From Achromobacter seleniivolatilans (GTDB lineage: Bacteria; Pseudomonadota; Gammaproteobacteria; Burkholderiales; Burkholderiaceae_B): a stretch of 64,000 nt of DNA. The translations under genes and the position numbers were made by a program. Numbering within the stretch: position 1 is the first letter of the stretch; every line of letters begins with the position of its first letter. Below are positions 45,588 to 54,737 of this stretch, in pieces. The stretch covers positions 3,286,001 through 3,350,000 of the forward strand of contig NZ_CP132976.1 of NCBI RefSeq assembly GCF_030864005.1. Reading direction: 5' to 3'. A model generated the notes under the pieces. It worked only from the letters and a program-made list of their open reading frames with translations, made no database searches and was not told where the DNA came from.

Positions 45588-46087
45588 GGATCTTCTTGAA
45601 AGTGTCATGTTCATCCGGATGATGGAAGGCAGCGCAAAAATGGATGCAATTCCACATCCGTAATGCGCTGCTACTGCCGGTGGTTTTTGACCCCGGGTTT
45701 GGTCTTGGGCCGGACCCTTACAAACGTCCGGCCGGCGGCGCTGCAACGCATTCGGATAAACGCTCTATTGTGGCATATCGAGAGGGAAGCTGTCCAATGT
45801 CTTATGTCTTATATAAGATAGAAGAGCGTTTGACTGACCCGAAAAATCGATCTAGGATTCACGGCTGTCGGGGACCTGCGCCCGCTCGGTTATTTGTGCG
45901 GTATTTTGTTTTTTGCCGGTGAGCCGCCCCAGAGCAAATACTGGGCCGGTTCCCGGGCAAAAATCCCCTCTTGCGGGGACGGCATATCTGCAAGAACGGA
46001 TGCGGCGCGGGCGCCCTTGATTGCTTGCCCAACGATTACACTGATTGGTGAGATTTTTCTCGCCAAAAACCATCACGGAGAACGTCC
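45588..46087. promoter_or_regulatory. 500-bp divergent promoter region gntR/mdh
   Basis: The region between the regulator and mdh holds no convincing gene. Its notable part is the operator candidate at 45799-45818. CACGGAGAA just before 46088 serves as the mdh ribosome site. I could not pick a mdh -35/-10 pair with correct spacing. Confidence 0.6.
45799..45818. promoter_or_regulatory. Candidate GntR operator TCTTATATAAGA
   Basis: TCTTATATAAGA (45807-45818) is a perfect 12-bp palindrome. GTCTTAT is also repeated in tandem (45799-45805 and 45806-45812), so an extra half-site overlaps it. It lies 220 bp from the regulator start and 270 bp from mdh. I found no second copy by eye near sdhC or prpB. 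Confidence 0.6.
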
Positions 46088-47077
46088 ATGTCCAAGCCTG
46101 CCTTGCGTGTCGCCGTCACCGGCGCCGCCGGCCAAATCGGTTACGCACTGCTATTCCGCATCGCCTCTGGCGAAATGCTGGGTAAAGATCAACCCGTCAT
46201 CCTGCAACTGCTGGAAATCCCCGACGAAAAAGCGCAAAAGGCCCTGAAGGGCGTCATCATGGAATTGGATGACTGCGCCTTCCCGCTGCTGCAGGAAGTT
46301 ACCGCCCACAGCGACCCGCGCACCGCCTTCAAGGATGCCGACGTGGCCCTGCTGGTCGGCGCCCGTCCGCGCGGCCCCGGCATGGAACGCAAGGACCTGC
46401 TGTCGGTCAACGCCCAGATCTTCACGGCTCAAGGCAAGGCCTTGAACGACGTGGCCAGCCGCAACGTCAAGGTTCTGGTTGTTGGCAACCCCGCCAACAC
46501 CAACGCCTACATCGCCATGAAGTCGGCGCCGGACCTGCCGGCCAAGAACTTCACCGCCATGCTGCGCCTGGACCACAACCGCGCCCTGTCGCAGTTGTCG
46601 GCCAAGTCGGGCAAGCCGGTTGCCGCCATTGAAAAGCTGGTCGTGTGGGGCAACCACTCGCCCACGATGTACCCGGACTTCCGCTTCGCCACCGTTGGCG
46701 GCGAATCGCTGTCCAAGCTGATCAACGACGACGCCTGGAACCGCGACACGTTCATCCCCACCGTGGGCAAGCGTGGCGCCGCCATCATCGAAGCCCGTGG
46801 CCTGTCCTCGGCCGCTTCGGCCGCCAACGCCGCCATCGACCACGTCCGTGACTGGGTCCTGGGCAGCAATGGCAAGTGGGTCACGATGGGTATCCCGTCG
46901 GATGGCTCCTACGGCATTCCGGAAGGCATCATCTACGGCGTGCCGGTCACGACCGAGAACGGCGAGTACAAGCGCATTGAAGGCCTGGAAATCGACGCCT
47001 TCTCGCGTGAACGCCTGGACTTCACGCTGAAAGAGCTCTTGGAAGAGCGCGACGGCGTCAAGGACCTGCTGAAGTAA
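46088..47077 (+). CDS. mdh: Malate dehydrogenase
   Basis: A 329-residue NAD-dependent MDH of the group with [19 protein letters not shown] as dinucleotide fold. Substrate-binding arginines lie in [15 protein letters not shown] and near [15 protein letters not shown]. The catalytic His is in [13 protein letters not shown]. It oxidises malate to oxaloacetate, which both citrate synthase (gltA) and methylcitrate synthase (prpC) use. A terminator-like hairpin follows, so prpBCD may be only partly co-transcribed with it. Confidence 0.97.
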   Translation: MSKPALRVAVTGAAGQIGYALLFRIASGEMLGKDQPVILQLLEIPDEKAQKALKGVIMELDDCAFPLLQEVTAHSDPRTAFKDADVALLVGARPRGPGMERKDLLSVNAQIFTAQGKALNDVASRNVKVLVVGNPANTNAYIAMKSAPDLPAKNFTAMLRLDHNRALSQLSAKSGKPVAAIEKLVVWGNHSPTMYPDFRFATVGGESLSKLINDDAWNRDTFIPTVGKRGAAIIEARGLSSAASAANAAIDHVRDWVLGSNGKWVTMGIPSDGSYGIPEGIIYGVPVTTENGEYKRIEGLEIDAFSRERLDFTLKELLEERDGVKDLLK

Positions 47078-47095
47078 GCAGCGTATGAGTTAAGG

Positions 47096-47121
47096 ATTGG
47101 GCCCGTTTATGCGGGCCCAAT
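47096..47121 (+). terminator. mdh terminator-like hairpin
   Basis: ATTGGGCCCG (47096-47105) pairs with CGGGCCCAAT (47112-47121): a perfect 10-bp stem, 6-base loop, then TCC. It is 19 bp after the mdh stop. With no long T-run it may terminate only partly. Confidence 0.65.
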
Positions 47122-47140
47122 TCCTAAGCAACACCGAAAC

Positions 47141-47195
47141 ATAAACCTGTCTCTTTGCCCCGCTGCGGCCGATTGTCGCGTAGGGGACAGATTTA
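47141..47195. repeat. REP-like inverted element
   Basis: ATAAACCTGTCTC (47141-47153) and GGGGACAGATTTAT (47182-47195) pair in an imperfect inverted repeat around a GC-rich centre. The GGGGACAGATTTAT half resembles a motif found scattered in many proteobacterial intergenic regions. Only one copy is visible here, so the repeat status is inferred. Confidence 0.4.
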
Positions 47196-47247
47196 TATTC
47201 CGGACCCGCGCTAAGGTCGTGGGCTAGCCATAAAAACGGAGACTTCC

Positions 47248-48138
47248 ATGTCCAGACCCGAATCGCCCGGCGCCCTCTTTCGCCGCGCTCTCGCCGAAGA
47301 AAGCCCGCTCCAGATCATTGGCGCCATCAACGCCAACCACGCCTTGCTGGCCAAGCGCGCTGGCTACCGCGCCATCTACCTGTCTGGCGGCGGCGTTGCA
47401 GCCGGCTCGTTGGGTCTGCCTGACCTGGGCATCAACACCATGGATGACGTCCTGACCGACGTGCGCCGCATCACCGACGTGTGCGATGTGCCGCTGGTTG
47501 TGGACATCGACACAGGCTTTGGCCCGTCGGCGTTCAACATCGGCCGCACCGTCAAGAGCCTGATCAAGTTTGGCGCGGCCGCCTGCCATATTGAAGACCA
47601 GGTCGGCGCCAAGCGCTGCGGTCATCGCCCCGGCAAGGAAATCGTCACCACCGAAGAAATGGCTGACCGCGTCAAGGCCGCCGCCGATGCCCGCACGGAC
47701 AGCGACTTCTACCTGATCGCCCGCACCGACGCCATCGCCTCGCACGGCGTGGACGCCGCAATAGAGCGCGCGCTGGCCTGCGTAGAAGCCGGCGCCGACG
47801 CCATATTCGCCGAAGCCGCCTACGACTTGCCCACCTACGACCGCTTCGTCAAAGCGGTCAAGGTGCCGGTCCTGGCCAACATTACCGAATTTGGCAAGAC
47901 ACCGTTGTTCACCGTCGAAGAGCTAAAGAGCGTGGGCGTGGGCATGGTGCTCTACCCGCTGTCAGCCTTCCGCGCCATGAACAAGGCCGCTGAAGCCGTC
48001 TATACCGCCATCCGCCGCGACGGCCACCAGAAAAACGTGGTGGACCTGATGCAGACGCGCGAAGAGCTGTACGACCGCATCGGTTATCACGAGTTTGAAT
48101 CCAAACTGGATGCGCTCTTCCAAAAGGGCAAAGCGTAA
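47248..48138 (+). CDS. prpB: 2-methylisocitrate lyase
   Basis: A 296-residue isocitrate-lyase-superfamily enzyme. [15 protein letters not shown] and the active-site [18 protein letters not shown] (KRCGH, catalytic Cys) are present, as is DADTGFG-like VVDIDTGFG for Mg binding. It splits 2-methylisocitrate into pyruvate and succinate, the last step of the methylcitrate cycle. CGGAGA precedes the ATG. It starts prpBCD. Confidence 0.96.
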   Translation: MSRPESPGALFRRALAEESPLQIIGAINANHALLAKRAGYRAIYLSGGGVAAGSLGLPDLGINTMDDVLTDVRRITDVCDVPLVVDIDTGFGPSAFNIGRTVKSLIKFGAAACHIEDQVGAKRCGHRPGKEIVTTEEMADRVKAAADARTDSDFYLIARTDAIASHGVDAAIERALACVEAGADAIFAEAAYDLPTYDRFVKAVKVPVLANITEFGKTPLFTVEELKSVGVGMVLYPLSAFRAMNKAAEAVYTAIRRDGHQKNVVDLMQTREELYDRIGYHEFESKLDALFQKGKA

Positions 48139-48231
48139 TCCCGCAGCGCCTTCTGTATCCGGCGCTGCGGCGACCCCGCAGCGCCAATTCCCCCATTGCA
48201 TGATCCATCGCGAAAGGAAAGGAGTAGAGAC

Positions 48232-49425
48232 ATGAGCACGGCTCCCAAAAAGCAAGAAGCCAAATCGGACGCCAAGCCGGAAGAGAAAGCCGGTTTCAAA
48301 CCCAAGAAATCCGTAGCCCTGTCGGGCGTGGTCGCGGGCAACACCGCGCTGTGCACCGTCGGCCGCAGCGGCAATGACCTGCACTACCGCGGCTACGACA
48401 TCCTGGACATCGCCCACACCAGCGAGTTCGAGGAAATCGCTCACCTGCTGGTTCATGGCAAGCTGCCCAACAAAGCCGAACTGAAGGCCTACAAGGAAAA
48501 GCTGCGCAGCCTGCGCGGCCTGCCCGCCCAGTTGCAAGTGGCGCTGGAAGCCCTGCCCGCTGCCAGCCATCCGATGGACGTGATGCGCACCGCCGTGTCG
48601 GTGCTGGGCTGCGTACTGCCTGAGAAAGACGACCACAACACCCCGGGCGCACGCGACATCGCTGACCGCCTGATGGCCAACCTGGGCTCGGCGTTGCTGT
48701 ACTGGTATCACTTCAGCCACAACGGCCGCGTGATCGACGTGCAAACGGACGACGACAGCATCGGCGGCCACTTCCTGCACCTGCTGCACGGCGAGAAGCC
48801 CAGCGAGGACTGGGTCAAGGCGATGCACATTTCGCTGAACCTGTACGCCGAGCATGAATTCAATGCGTCCACGTTCACGGCGCGCGTCATTGCCGGCACC
48901 GGCTCGGACATGTTCTCGTCCATCACCGGCGCCATCGGCGCGCTGCGCGGTCCCAAGCACGGCGGCGCCAACGAAGTGGCGTTCGACATTCAAAAGCGCT
49001 ATGAAACGCCGGACGAAGCAGAAGCCGACATCCGCCGCCGCGTGGAAGCAAAGGAAGTCGTCATCGGTTTTGGCCACCCGGTCTATACCGTGTCCGACCC
49101 GCGCAACAAGGTCATCAAGGAAGTCGCCAAGAAGCTGTCCAAAAAGGCCGGCACCACCAAGATGTTCGATATTGCCGAACGCCTGGAAACCGTCATGTGG
49201 GACATCAAGAAAATGTTCCCCAACCTGGACTGGTTCTCGGCCGTCAGCTATCACATGATGGGTGTGCCGACCGCTATGTTCACGCCTTTGTTCGTCATCG
49301 CGCGCACCGCGGGCTGGTCGGCCCACATCATCGAGCAGCGCGTCGACAACAAGATCATCCGCCCCACCGCCAACTACGTGGGCCCGGAAGATCAAAAATT
49401 CGTCCCGCTCGACAAGCGCAAGTAA
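48232..49425 (+). CDS. prpC: 2-methylcitrate synthase
   Basis: A 397-residue citrate-synthase-family protein. The ATG at 48232 is preceded by AAAGGAG; an ATG 36 bases upstream lacks it. A lysine-rich leader of about 25 residues ([20 protein letters not shown]) comes before the catalytic fold at [20 protein letters not shown]. Catalytic His and Asp regions are [40 protein letters not shown] and [14 protein letters not shown]. It condenses propionyl-CoA with oxaloacetate. Position between prpB and prpD separates it from gltA. Confidence 0.95.
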   Translation: MSTAPKKQEAKSDAKPEEKAGFKPKKSVALSGVVAGNTALCTVGRSGNDLHYRGYDILDIAHTSEFEEIAHLLVHGKLPNKAELKAYKEKLRSLRGLPAQLQVALEALPAASHPMDVMRTAVSVLGCVLPEKDDHNTPGARDIADRLMANLGSALLYWYHFSHNGRVIDVQTDDDSIGGHFLHLLHGEKPSEDWVKAMHISLNLYAEHEFNASTFTARVIAGTGSDMFSSITGAIGALRGPKHGGANEVAFDIQKRYETPDEAEADIRRRVEAKEVVIGFGHPVYTVSDPRNKVIKEVAKKLSKKAGTTKMFDIAERLETVMWDIKKMFPNLDWFSAVSYHMMGVPTAMFTPLFVIARTAGWSAHIIEQRVDNKIIRPTANYVGPEDQKFVPLDKRK

Positions 49426-49497
49426 GGCAAGGACGAGTCCAACGAGATCAAAGGCGCAGCATGGCCACCTGTATTCACTTTTCGAAGAGGTACCGCT

Positions 49498-50949
49498 ATG
49501 TCTGCCCCGATCTCCAACGTGCGTCCCGATCCCGACCAGGTCCTGGCCGATATCGCCGACTACGTTCTGAACTATGAAATCAAGAGTAGCGTGGCGTATG
49601 ACACCGCCCGCAACTGCCTAATCGATACGCTGGGCTGCGGCCTGGAAGCGCTGGAATATCCGGCGTGCAAAAAACTGCTGGGACCGGTCGTACCCGGCAC
49701 CGTGGTGCCCAACGGCGCCAAAGTGCCGGGCACGTCGTTCCAGCTGGACCCGATCCAGGCTGCATTCAACATCGGCACGATCATCCGCTGGCTGGACTTC
49801 AATGACACCTGGCTGGCTGCCGAATGGGGCCATCCGTCCGACAATCTGGGCGGTATCCTGGCCACCGCCGATTGGCTGTCGCGCACCGCGGTCGCCGCAG
49901 GCAAACCGCCGCTGACCATGCGCGATGTGCTGACTGGCATGATCAAGGCCCACGAGATCCAGGGCTGCATCGCGCTGGAAAACTCCTTCAACAAGGTTGG
50001 CCTGGATCACGTTGTGCTGGTCAAGGTGGCGTCTACCGCTGTGGTGGCGCAGATGCTGGGCCTGAATCGCGACGAAGTCATCAATGCCGTATCGCTGGCT
50101 TGGGTCGATGGCCAAAGCCTGCGCACCTATCGCCACGCCCCCAATACGGGCAGCCGGAAAAGCTGGGCGGCGGGCGACGCAACCAGCCGTGCCGTACGCC
50201 TGGCGCTCATCGCCAAGACCGGCGAAATGGGCTATCCGTCGGTGCTCACCGCCAAGACCTGGGGTTTTTACGACGTGCTCTTCAAAGGGCAGCCGTTCAA
50301 GTTCCAGCGTCCCTATGGCAGCTACGTGATGGAAAACGTGTTGTTCAAGATCTCGTTCCCGGCCGAATTCCATTCGCAGACCGCGGTGGAGTGCGCCATG
50401 GAAATCCATGACCAACTGCGCGCCGCCGGCAAGAGCGTCGACGACATCCAGAGCATCACCATCCGCACGCACGAGGCTTGCATCCGCATCATCGACAAGA
50501 AGGGTCCGCTGAACAATCCGGCCGACCGAGATCACTGCATCCAGTACATGGTGGCAGTGCCCGTGTTGTTTGGCCGGCTGACGGCAGCCGACTACGAAGA
50601 CGATATTGCCCGCGACCCGCGCATCGATGCGCTGCGCGACAAGATCGTGTGCGTGGAAGACCCCGCCTACACCCGCGACTATCACGACCCGGACAAGCGT
50701 TCGATCGCCAATGCGCTTACCGTGACGTTCAAAGACGGCTCCCGCTTCGACGAGATCGTCTGCGAATATCCCATCGGCCACAAGCGCCGCCGCACCGACG
50801 GCATCCCGTTACTGGAAGCCAAGTTCCGCACCAACCTGGCGCGCATGTTCCCGGCCAAACAGCAGCAGCGCATCCTGGACGTGTCGCTGGATCAAACGGT
50901 GCTGGAGTCCATGCCGGTTCACGAGTATGTAGATCTGTACGTCATTTAA
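49498..50949 (+). CDS. prpD: 2-methylcitrate dehydratase
   Basis: A 483-residue MmgE/PrpD-family dehydratase starting [20 protein letters not shown], with GAGGTA upstream. Features are [35 protein letters not shown] and [17 protein letters not shown]. It dehydrates 2-methylcitrate to 2-methyl-cis-aconitate, which an aconitase then hydrates; no acnD/prpF or acnB gene is in the window. The 72-bp gap from prpC is within one operon. Confidence 0.96.
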   Translation: MSAPISNVRPDPDQVLADIADYVLNYEIKSSVAYDTARNCLIDTLGCGLEALEYPACKKLLGPVVPGTVVPNGAKVPGTSFQLDPIQAAFNIGTIIRWLDFNDTWLAAEWGHPSDNLGGILATADWLSRTAVAAGKPPLTMRDVLTGMIKAHEIQGCIALENSFNKVGLDHVVLVKVASTAVVAQMLGLNRDEVINAVSLAWVDGQSLRTYRHAPNTGSRKSWAAGDATSRAVRLALIAKTGEMGYPSVLTAKTWGFYDVLFKGQPFKFQRPYGSYVMENVLFKISFPAEFHSQTAVECAMEIHDQLRAAGKSVDDIQSITIRTHEACIRIIDKKGPLNNPADRDHCIQYMVAVPVLFGRLTAADYEDDIARDPRIDALRDKIVCVEDPAYTRDYHDPDKRSIANALTVTFKDGSRFDEIVCEYPIGHKRRRTDGIPLLEAKFRTNLARMFPAKQQQRILDVSLDQTVLESMPVHEYVDLYVI

Positions 50950-50976
50950 AGAACAGGGGCGTGTTTGATTTGAAGA

Positions 50977-50995
50977 CGGCCCGATATTCGGGCCG
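50977..50995 (+). terminator. Hairpin after prpD
   Basis: CGGCCCGA-TAT-TCGGGCCG is a perfect 8-bp stem 27 bp past the prpD stop, without a T-run. Probably the 3' end of the prp transcript or a barrier to decay. Confidence 0.5.
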
Positions 50996-51048
50996 GATCA
51001 CGCCTGCTGCCGGCCTTACAATGCGGCTTTCCTCCGACGGATCGCGCC

Positions 51049-51477
51049 ATGGGCATGCTTTGGGTCAAGACCTTTCATATCGTCTTTATTGCTTCCTGGT
51101 TCGCCGGACTGTTCTATCTGCCGCGCATTTTCGTGAATCTGGCGCAGCAGTCTGACGCCTCTGTCCAAGCCACGCTGCTGGGCATGGCCCACCGGCTCTA
51201 TCGGTTCACCACCATTCTTGCCGTCGTGGCCATCGTGTTCGGCATGTGGCTGTACCTGGGTTATCGCATCGGCGTCGGGCCCGGTAATGGCTGGATGCAC
51301 GCCAAACTCTTTTTCGTCCTGCTCGTCATCGGCTACCATCACGCCTGTGGCTTGATGCTGCGTAAATTCGAACAGGGTAAAAACACCCGTTCACACAAGT
51401 TCTATCGCTGGTTCAACGAAGTTCCCGTCTTGCTGCTCTTGGTGGTGGTGGCGCTGGTCGTCGTCAAACCCTTCTGA
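51049..51477 (+). CDS. hemJ: HemJ family protoporphyrinogen oxidase / CopD-like
   Basis: A 142-residue protein with four TM helices. WVKTFHIVFIASWFAGLFYLPRIFV carries the conserved His10. GWMHAKLFFVLLVIGYHH carries the conserved Lys. Both residues are typical of HemJ (UPF0093), the membrane enzyme that oxidises protoporphyrinogen IX in bacteria lacking HemG and HemY. Stand-alone between prpD and the methyltransferase. Length is standard. Confidence 0.88.
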   Translation: MGMLWVKTFHIVFIASWFAGLFYLPRIFVNLAQQSDASVQATLLGMAHRLYRFTTILAVVAIVFGMWLYLGYRIGVGPGNGWMHAKLFFVLLVIGYHHACGLMLRKFEQGKNTRSHKFYRWFNEVPVLLLLVVVALVVVKPF

Positions 51478-51513
51478 TTCCCCCTACCTCTCTGCACATT
51501 CGCCTGGATTCGT

Positions 51514-53403
51514 ATGTCCTCTGATGAACAAGACCGTCCGCGCAAGACGCTGACGATCAAAAAAACGGCGCGTGACGCCCACGCCGAAGAAGCACCCAAG
51601 CGCACGCGCACCGGCGCCCGCGCCCGTCTGGTCGCTCAAATCGAGCGCACCAAAGACAACGTCGAACGACAGAAAGACCCCGAGGGCTACCAGCGCCGTC
51701 AGGAAGAAGAAGCGCGCTACTCGCGCAAACCCGCCGCTGGCGCCCGGGGCCAGTCCGAACGCGGACAATATGATCGTGGCGCTCCCAGCCGCGGACAGTC
51801 TGATCGTGGTGCTCCCAGCCGAGGCCAGTCTGATCGCGCTTCGTACAGCCGTGATGGTTCCGGCGGACGCAGCAGCTCCGAACGAGGCCCGGCTGGACGC
51901 GGTTCCTCCGACCGAGCGCCATCGGCCCGCAGCGGTTCCTCCGACCGCGCCCCATCGGCCCGCAGCCGTTCCGACGATTCGCGCCGCGACACGGGTTCAA
52001 GCTCGCGCCCGCCGCGCCCGCAGCAACGCGCTCCGCGTCTGGACGCCCAGTACATCGCGCCGGCCACGCCGGCCGGACGTTTTTACGATCCGTTTGAAGA
52101 CGACGGCCCCGCCCCCGAATTCACGGCAGAGCCGCAACACGCGCAGGAAGCGCAGCCGGCCCAGGCGCCCGAATTCGCAGGCGAACGCGACTATTCCCGC
52201 GAACGCACTCCGTCCGCCGACACCCGCAACCGCCGCCCGCGTGAAACGCGCCAGGCGGAAGTGTTCACCATCTTCGCCCCCTGCCCCCAAGGGCTGGAAG
52301 AGGCGCTGACGGCCGAAATGCAGGCCCTGGGCTATGAAGATGCCAAGGCCGGCCGCGCCGGCTGCTCCTTCACCGCCGATTGGGCCGGTGTGCAACGGGC
52401 GAATCTGTATTCGCGCCTGGCCACCCGCATCCTGGTGCAGGTCGCGCATGCCGAGATTTCGCACGAAGACGACATCCTGGAGCTGGCCCGCGACACGCCC
52501 TGGGAGCGCTGGTTTGGCGCCGAACAGACGCTGCGCGTAGACACCTCGGCCATCAAGAGCCCGGTGCAAAGCTTGCAATACTGCAATCTGCGCGCCAAGG
52601 ACGGCATTTGCGACCGCCTGCGCGAACTGGAAGGCGAACGCCCCAGCATTGATACGGTGCGCCCGGATGCCCGCGTGCACCTGTTCCTGACGGGCCACAC
52701 CGCCACGCTGTATCTGGACACATCGGGCGAGTCGTTGTTCAAGCGCGGCTGGCGCCTGGACAAGGGCGAAGCCCCGCTGCGTGAAAACCTGGCAGCCGGC
52801 ATGCTGGCGCTGGCAGGCTGGGACCCCGCAGCTCCCCTGTTGGACCCGTTCTGCGGCTCGGGCACCATTCTGATCGAGGCGGCCTGGATCGCCTTGGGCG
52901 TGCCCCCGGGCATCTCGCGCCCGTTTGGGTTCGAGCGCCTGCGTGATCACGATGCCTACCGCTGGCGTGACCTGAAGGAAGACGCACGCTCACGCATTCT
53001 GCCGCAGCTGGACGCCCCGCTTGTGGGTTACGACCTAGATCCGCAAGCGATTGAATTCGCCCAGAACAACGCTGAACGCGCCTGGCTGACCGCGGATTCG
53101 ATCCGCTTTGAAGTGGGTGATGCGCGCCAAATCACGGCGCCCGCCGACCATGGCTGGATCGTCACGAACCCGCCCTACGGCGAACGCATGCTGACCGAGC
53201 AGGACGCCGACCTCTGGCGTGACTGGGCCACTTGCCTGAAGCACAATTTTGCTGGCTGGCAATTGCACGTCATTACCAGCGATCTGACGCTGCCCAACCA
53301 GATGCGCTTGAAACCCAAGCGCCGCGTGCCGCTGTTCAACGGCGCGCTGGACTGCCGCCTGTTCGGTTTCGAGCTGGTCGCCGCTGGCTATCGCGACGCC
53401 TGA
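51514..53403 (+). CDS. THUMP-domain 23S rRNA methyltransferase with disordered N-terminus
   Basis: A 629-residue protein. Residues 1-245 are a charged, Arg/Ser/Gly/Pro-rich disordered extension with tandem repeats (RGQSDRGAPS about three times; GSSDRAPSARS twice). The enzyme follows at about 248: VFTIFAPCPQGLEEALTAEM, a THUMP domain to about 400, then the UPF0020 methyltransferase with LDPFCGSGTILIEAAWIALG and catalytic VTNPPYGERM. These match RlmL-N/YcbY-type (23S G2445 N2) enzymes, though the name is tentative. The start MSSDEQDRPRKTLTIKKTAR is a common family N-terminus. The repeat tract probably aids RNA binding. Confidence 0.88.
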   Translation: MSSDEQDRPRKTLTIKKTARDAHAEEAPKRTRTGARARLVAQIERTKDNVERQKDPEGYQRRQEEEARYSRKPAAGARGQSERGQYDRGAPSRGQSDRGAPSRGQSDRASYSRDGSGGRSSSERGPAGRGSSDRAPSARSGSSDRAPSARSRSDDSRRDTGSSSRPPRPQQRAPRLDAQYIAPATPAGRFYDPFEDDGPAPEFTAEPQHAQEAQPAQAPEFAGERDYSRERTPSADTRNRRPRETRQAEVFTIFAPCPQGLEEALTAEMQALGYEDAKAGRAGCSFTADWAGVQRANLYSRLATRILVQVAHAEISHEDDILELARDTPWERWFGAEQTLRVDTSAIKSPVQSLQYCNLRAKDGICDRLRELEGERPSIDTVRPDARVHLFLTGHTATLYLDTSGESLFKRGWRLDKGEAPLRENLAAGMLALAGWDPAAPLLDPFCGSGTILIEAAWIALGVPPGISRPFGFERLRDHDAYRWRDLKEDARSRILPQLDAPLVGYDLDPQAIEFAQNNAERAWLTADSIRFEVGDARQITAPADHGWIVTNPPYGERMLTEQDADLWRDWATCLKHNFAGWQLHVITSDLTLPNQMRLKPKRRVPLFNGALDCRLFGFELVAAGYRDA

Positions 53404-53583
53404 TCGCAGGACACGCGGGCGGCTCTCGCTGCCCGCGCACAGGCGCTTGCAACGCAAATTCATCACGTTGTAAAAGCGCCGCAACATGGCTGCCGTATCT
53501 TTGCTTATGGTGCCCCGCCGCTCGGTTTTGGGGCATTATCAGCACCATGGTGTTGCCAAGTTGCACCAGGTTGCACCTCCCGC

Positions 53584-53612
53584 TTGCACAGGTCCAGGGT
53601 AAACCCTATAAT
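53584..53612 (+). promoter_or_regulatory. Sigma-70 promoter of the 62-residue protein gene
   Basis: TTGCAC (53584-53589), 17-bp spacer, TATAAT (53607-53612): the best canonical promoter I see in the window. Transcription should start near 53619, giving a 5' leader of about 43 bases. Two more TTGCACC copies precede the -35 (about 53554 and 53571). Confidence 0.8.
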
Positions 53613-53661
53613 TCGGGTTATCCCTAGTAGCAAACAACTGTGTAAGCCCGTGGAGGCTATC

Positions 53662-53850
53662 GTGATCAACCCGAACAACACCATCCGCCTGACCGACGAA
53701 CTCGAGCGCCAACTGATGCTCCAGGCAATTGAAGAACAATTCCGTCCGCACCCGATGCGGGCGTTGGCCGCCGGCCTGCGTAAGCTGGCCCACGGCATCA
53801 AGGCCCTGACCGGCAAGACGAGCGCCAAGAACGCGCACTCAGCTGCCTAA
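53662..53850 (+). CDS. Small basic protein of unknown function
   Basis: A 62-residue protein starting at GTG 53662, with GGAGG five bases upstream. Upstream in-frame ATG 53584 falls in the promoter and is not used. The sequence opens MINPNNTIRLTDELERQLML and continues with a basic helix (LAAGLRKLAHGIKALTGK) and a polar tail. Two helices are likely. I do not recognise the family. It has its own strong promoter and a strong terminator array, so it is probably well expressed. DNA binding or a membrane-associated role are both possible; there is no evidence for either. Confidence 0.75.
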   Translation: MINPNNTIRLTDELERQLMLQAIEEQFRPHPMRALAAGLRKLAHGIKALTGKTSAKNAHSAA

Positions 53851-53860
53851 AGTCAGGCTT

Positions 53861-53949
53861 GAACCTTAAGCGCTAAGGTTCGAAAGATTTTCCCCTTGGG
53901 GGCTGCATAGCCCCTTTTATAGACCCGCCCTTACCGGCGGGTTTTTTTT
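53861..53949 (+). terminator. Three consecutive hairpins ending in a strong terminator
   Basis: GAACCTTA/TAAGGTTC (53861-53881); GGGGCT-GCAT-AGCCCC followed by TTTT (53899-53918); and ACCCGCC/GGCGGGT followed by eight T (53923-53949). The second and third are proper Rho-independent terminators. Together they close the small-protein gene and could leave a stable structured 3' RNA. Confidence 0.8.
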
Positions 53950-54048
53950 CGCCCCGGCTTATCCCAGCGCAAGCCGGGGCATTCCCCGTCCTTTTCTGCG
54001 CGTCCCCTCTCTGGCGCCCAGGGCTTTCTTTGTCGGATAATGCCCGCC

Positions 54049-54585
54049 ATGACCGAATCCCTTGCCCTCGACCAGACTCCAAATCGGCTACGCCGGTTTG
54101 CCTGCATGATGTATGAAGCCGTGCTGCTGTTTGGCGTGGTGTTCCTGGCGGGGTATTTGCTGGATACGTTGACCCAGAGCAAAAACGCGCTGGAACTGCG
54201 GCCGGCCCGGCAGGCTTGGCTGTTTGTGGCGATTGGCGCGTATTTCGTGCTGTGCTGGCGCCGCCGGGGGCAGACGCTGCCCATGAAAACCTGGAATATC
54301 CGGCTGGTCGACCGCGATGGCAATACGCCGTCCACGCCTCGCCTGATCTTGCGCTACGTCTTGGTATGGCCGCTGGTGCTGGCCGGGGCGGCAGTGGTGT
54401 GGGCAGGCGCCAAGCTGACTGGCTGGCCATCGGTGGACATGTTTATCGTCGCTGCCCCGTTCACGATCTTCATCTGGTCCTGGATTGATGCCGACGGCCA
54501 GTTCCTGCATGACCGCATTCTGGGTACTCGGCTGAGGAACGCGCCGCAGCGCCAGAAGGTCCGGCCAGCGCCCGCGCAGCCCTGA
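54049..54585 (+). CDS. RDD family membrane protein
   Basis: A 178-residue protein with four predicted TM helices and RDD hallmarks: RLRRFACMMYEAVLLFGVVFLAG, GQTLPMKTWNIRLVDRDG and the closing DRILGTRL. Function of RDD proteins is largely unknown. The start at 54049 is preferred because GGATAATG directly upstream looks like a -10 box; an in-frame ATG at 54040 lies within it. Single gene. Confidence 0.85.
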   Translation: MTESLALDQTPNRLRRFACMMYEAVLLFGVVFLAGYLLDTLTQSKNALELRPARQAWLFVAIGAYFVLCWRRRGQTLPMKTWNIRLVDRDGNTPSTPRLILRYVLVWPLVLAGAAVVWAGAKLTGWPSVDMFIVAAPFTIFIWSWIDADGQFLHDRILGTRLRNAPQRQKVRPAPAQP

Positions 54586-54737
54586 ACCAGGGAACGCCTG
54601 CGGCGCATAAGAATTAAATACACATCAATAATTACAATTAGTATTTCTTTCGGGTTAAACCTAGTAACTTTTCAGAAAATTGTAAGGCGCCCCCAAAGAC
54701 AATAAGGCCCCATTTAACAGTCGCCTGGAGCCCTTTC

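Noticed and set aside
49498..50949. Complete methylcitrate cycle including AcnD/PrpF
   Set aside because: Only prpB, prpC and prpD are found; no aconitase-type gene or prpF lies in the window.
51757..51968. CRISPR-like direct repeats
   Set aside because: The repeats are in frame, adjacent without unique spacers, and encode protein repeats in the methyltransferase N-terminus.
53551..53589. Triple TTGCACC as an iteron or origin element
   Set aside because: Three short copies beside a -35 box, without DnaA boxes, AT-rich region or replication gene, do not support an origin.
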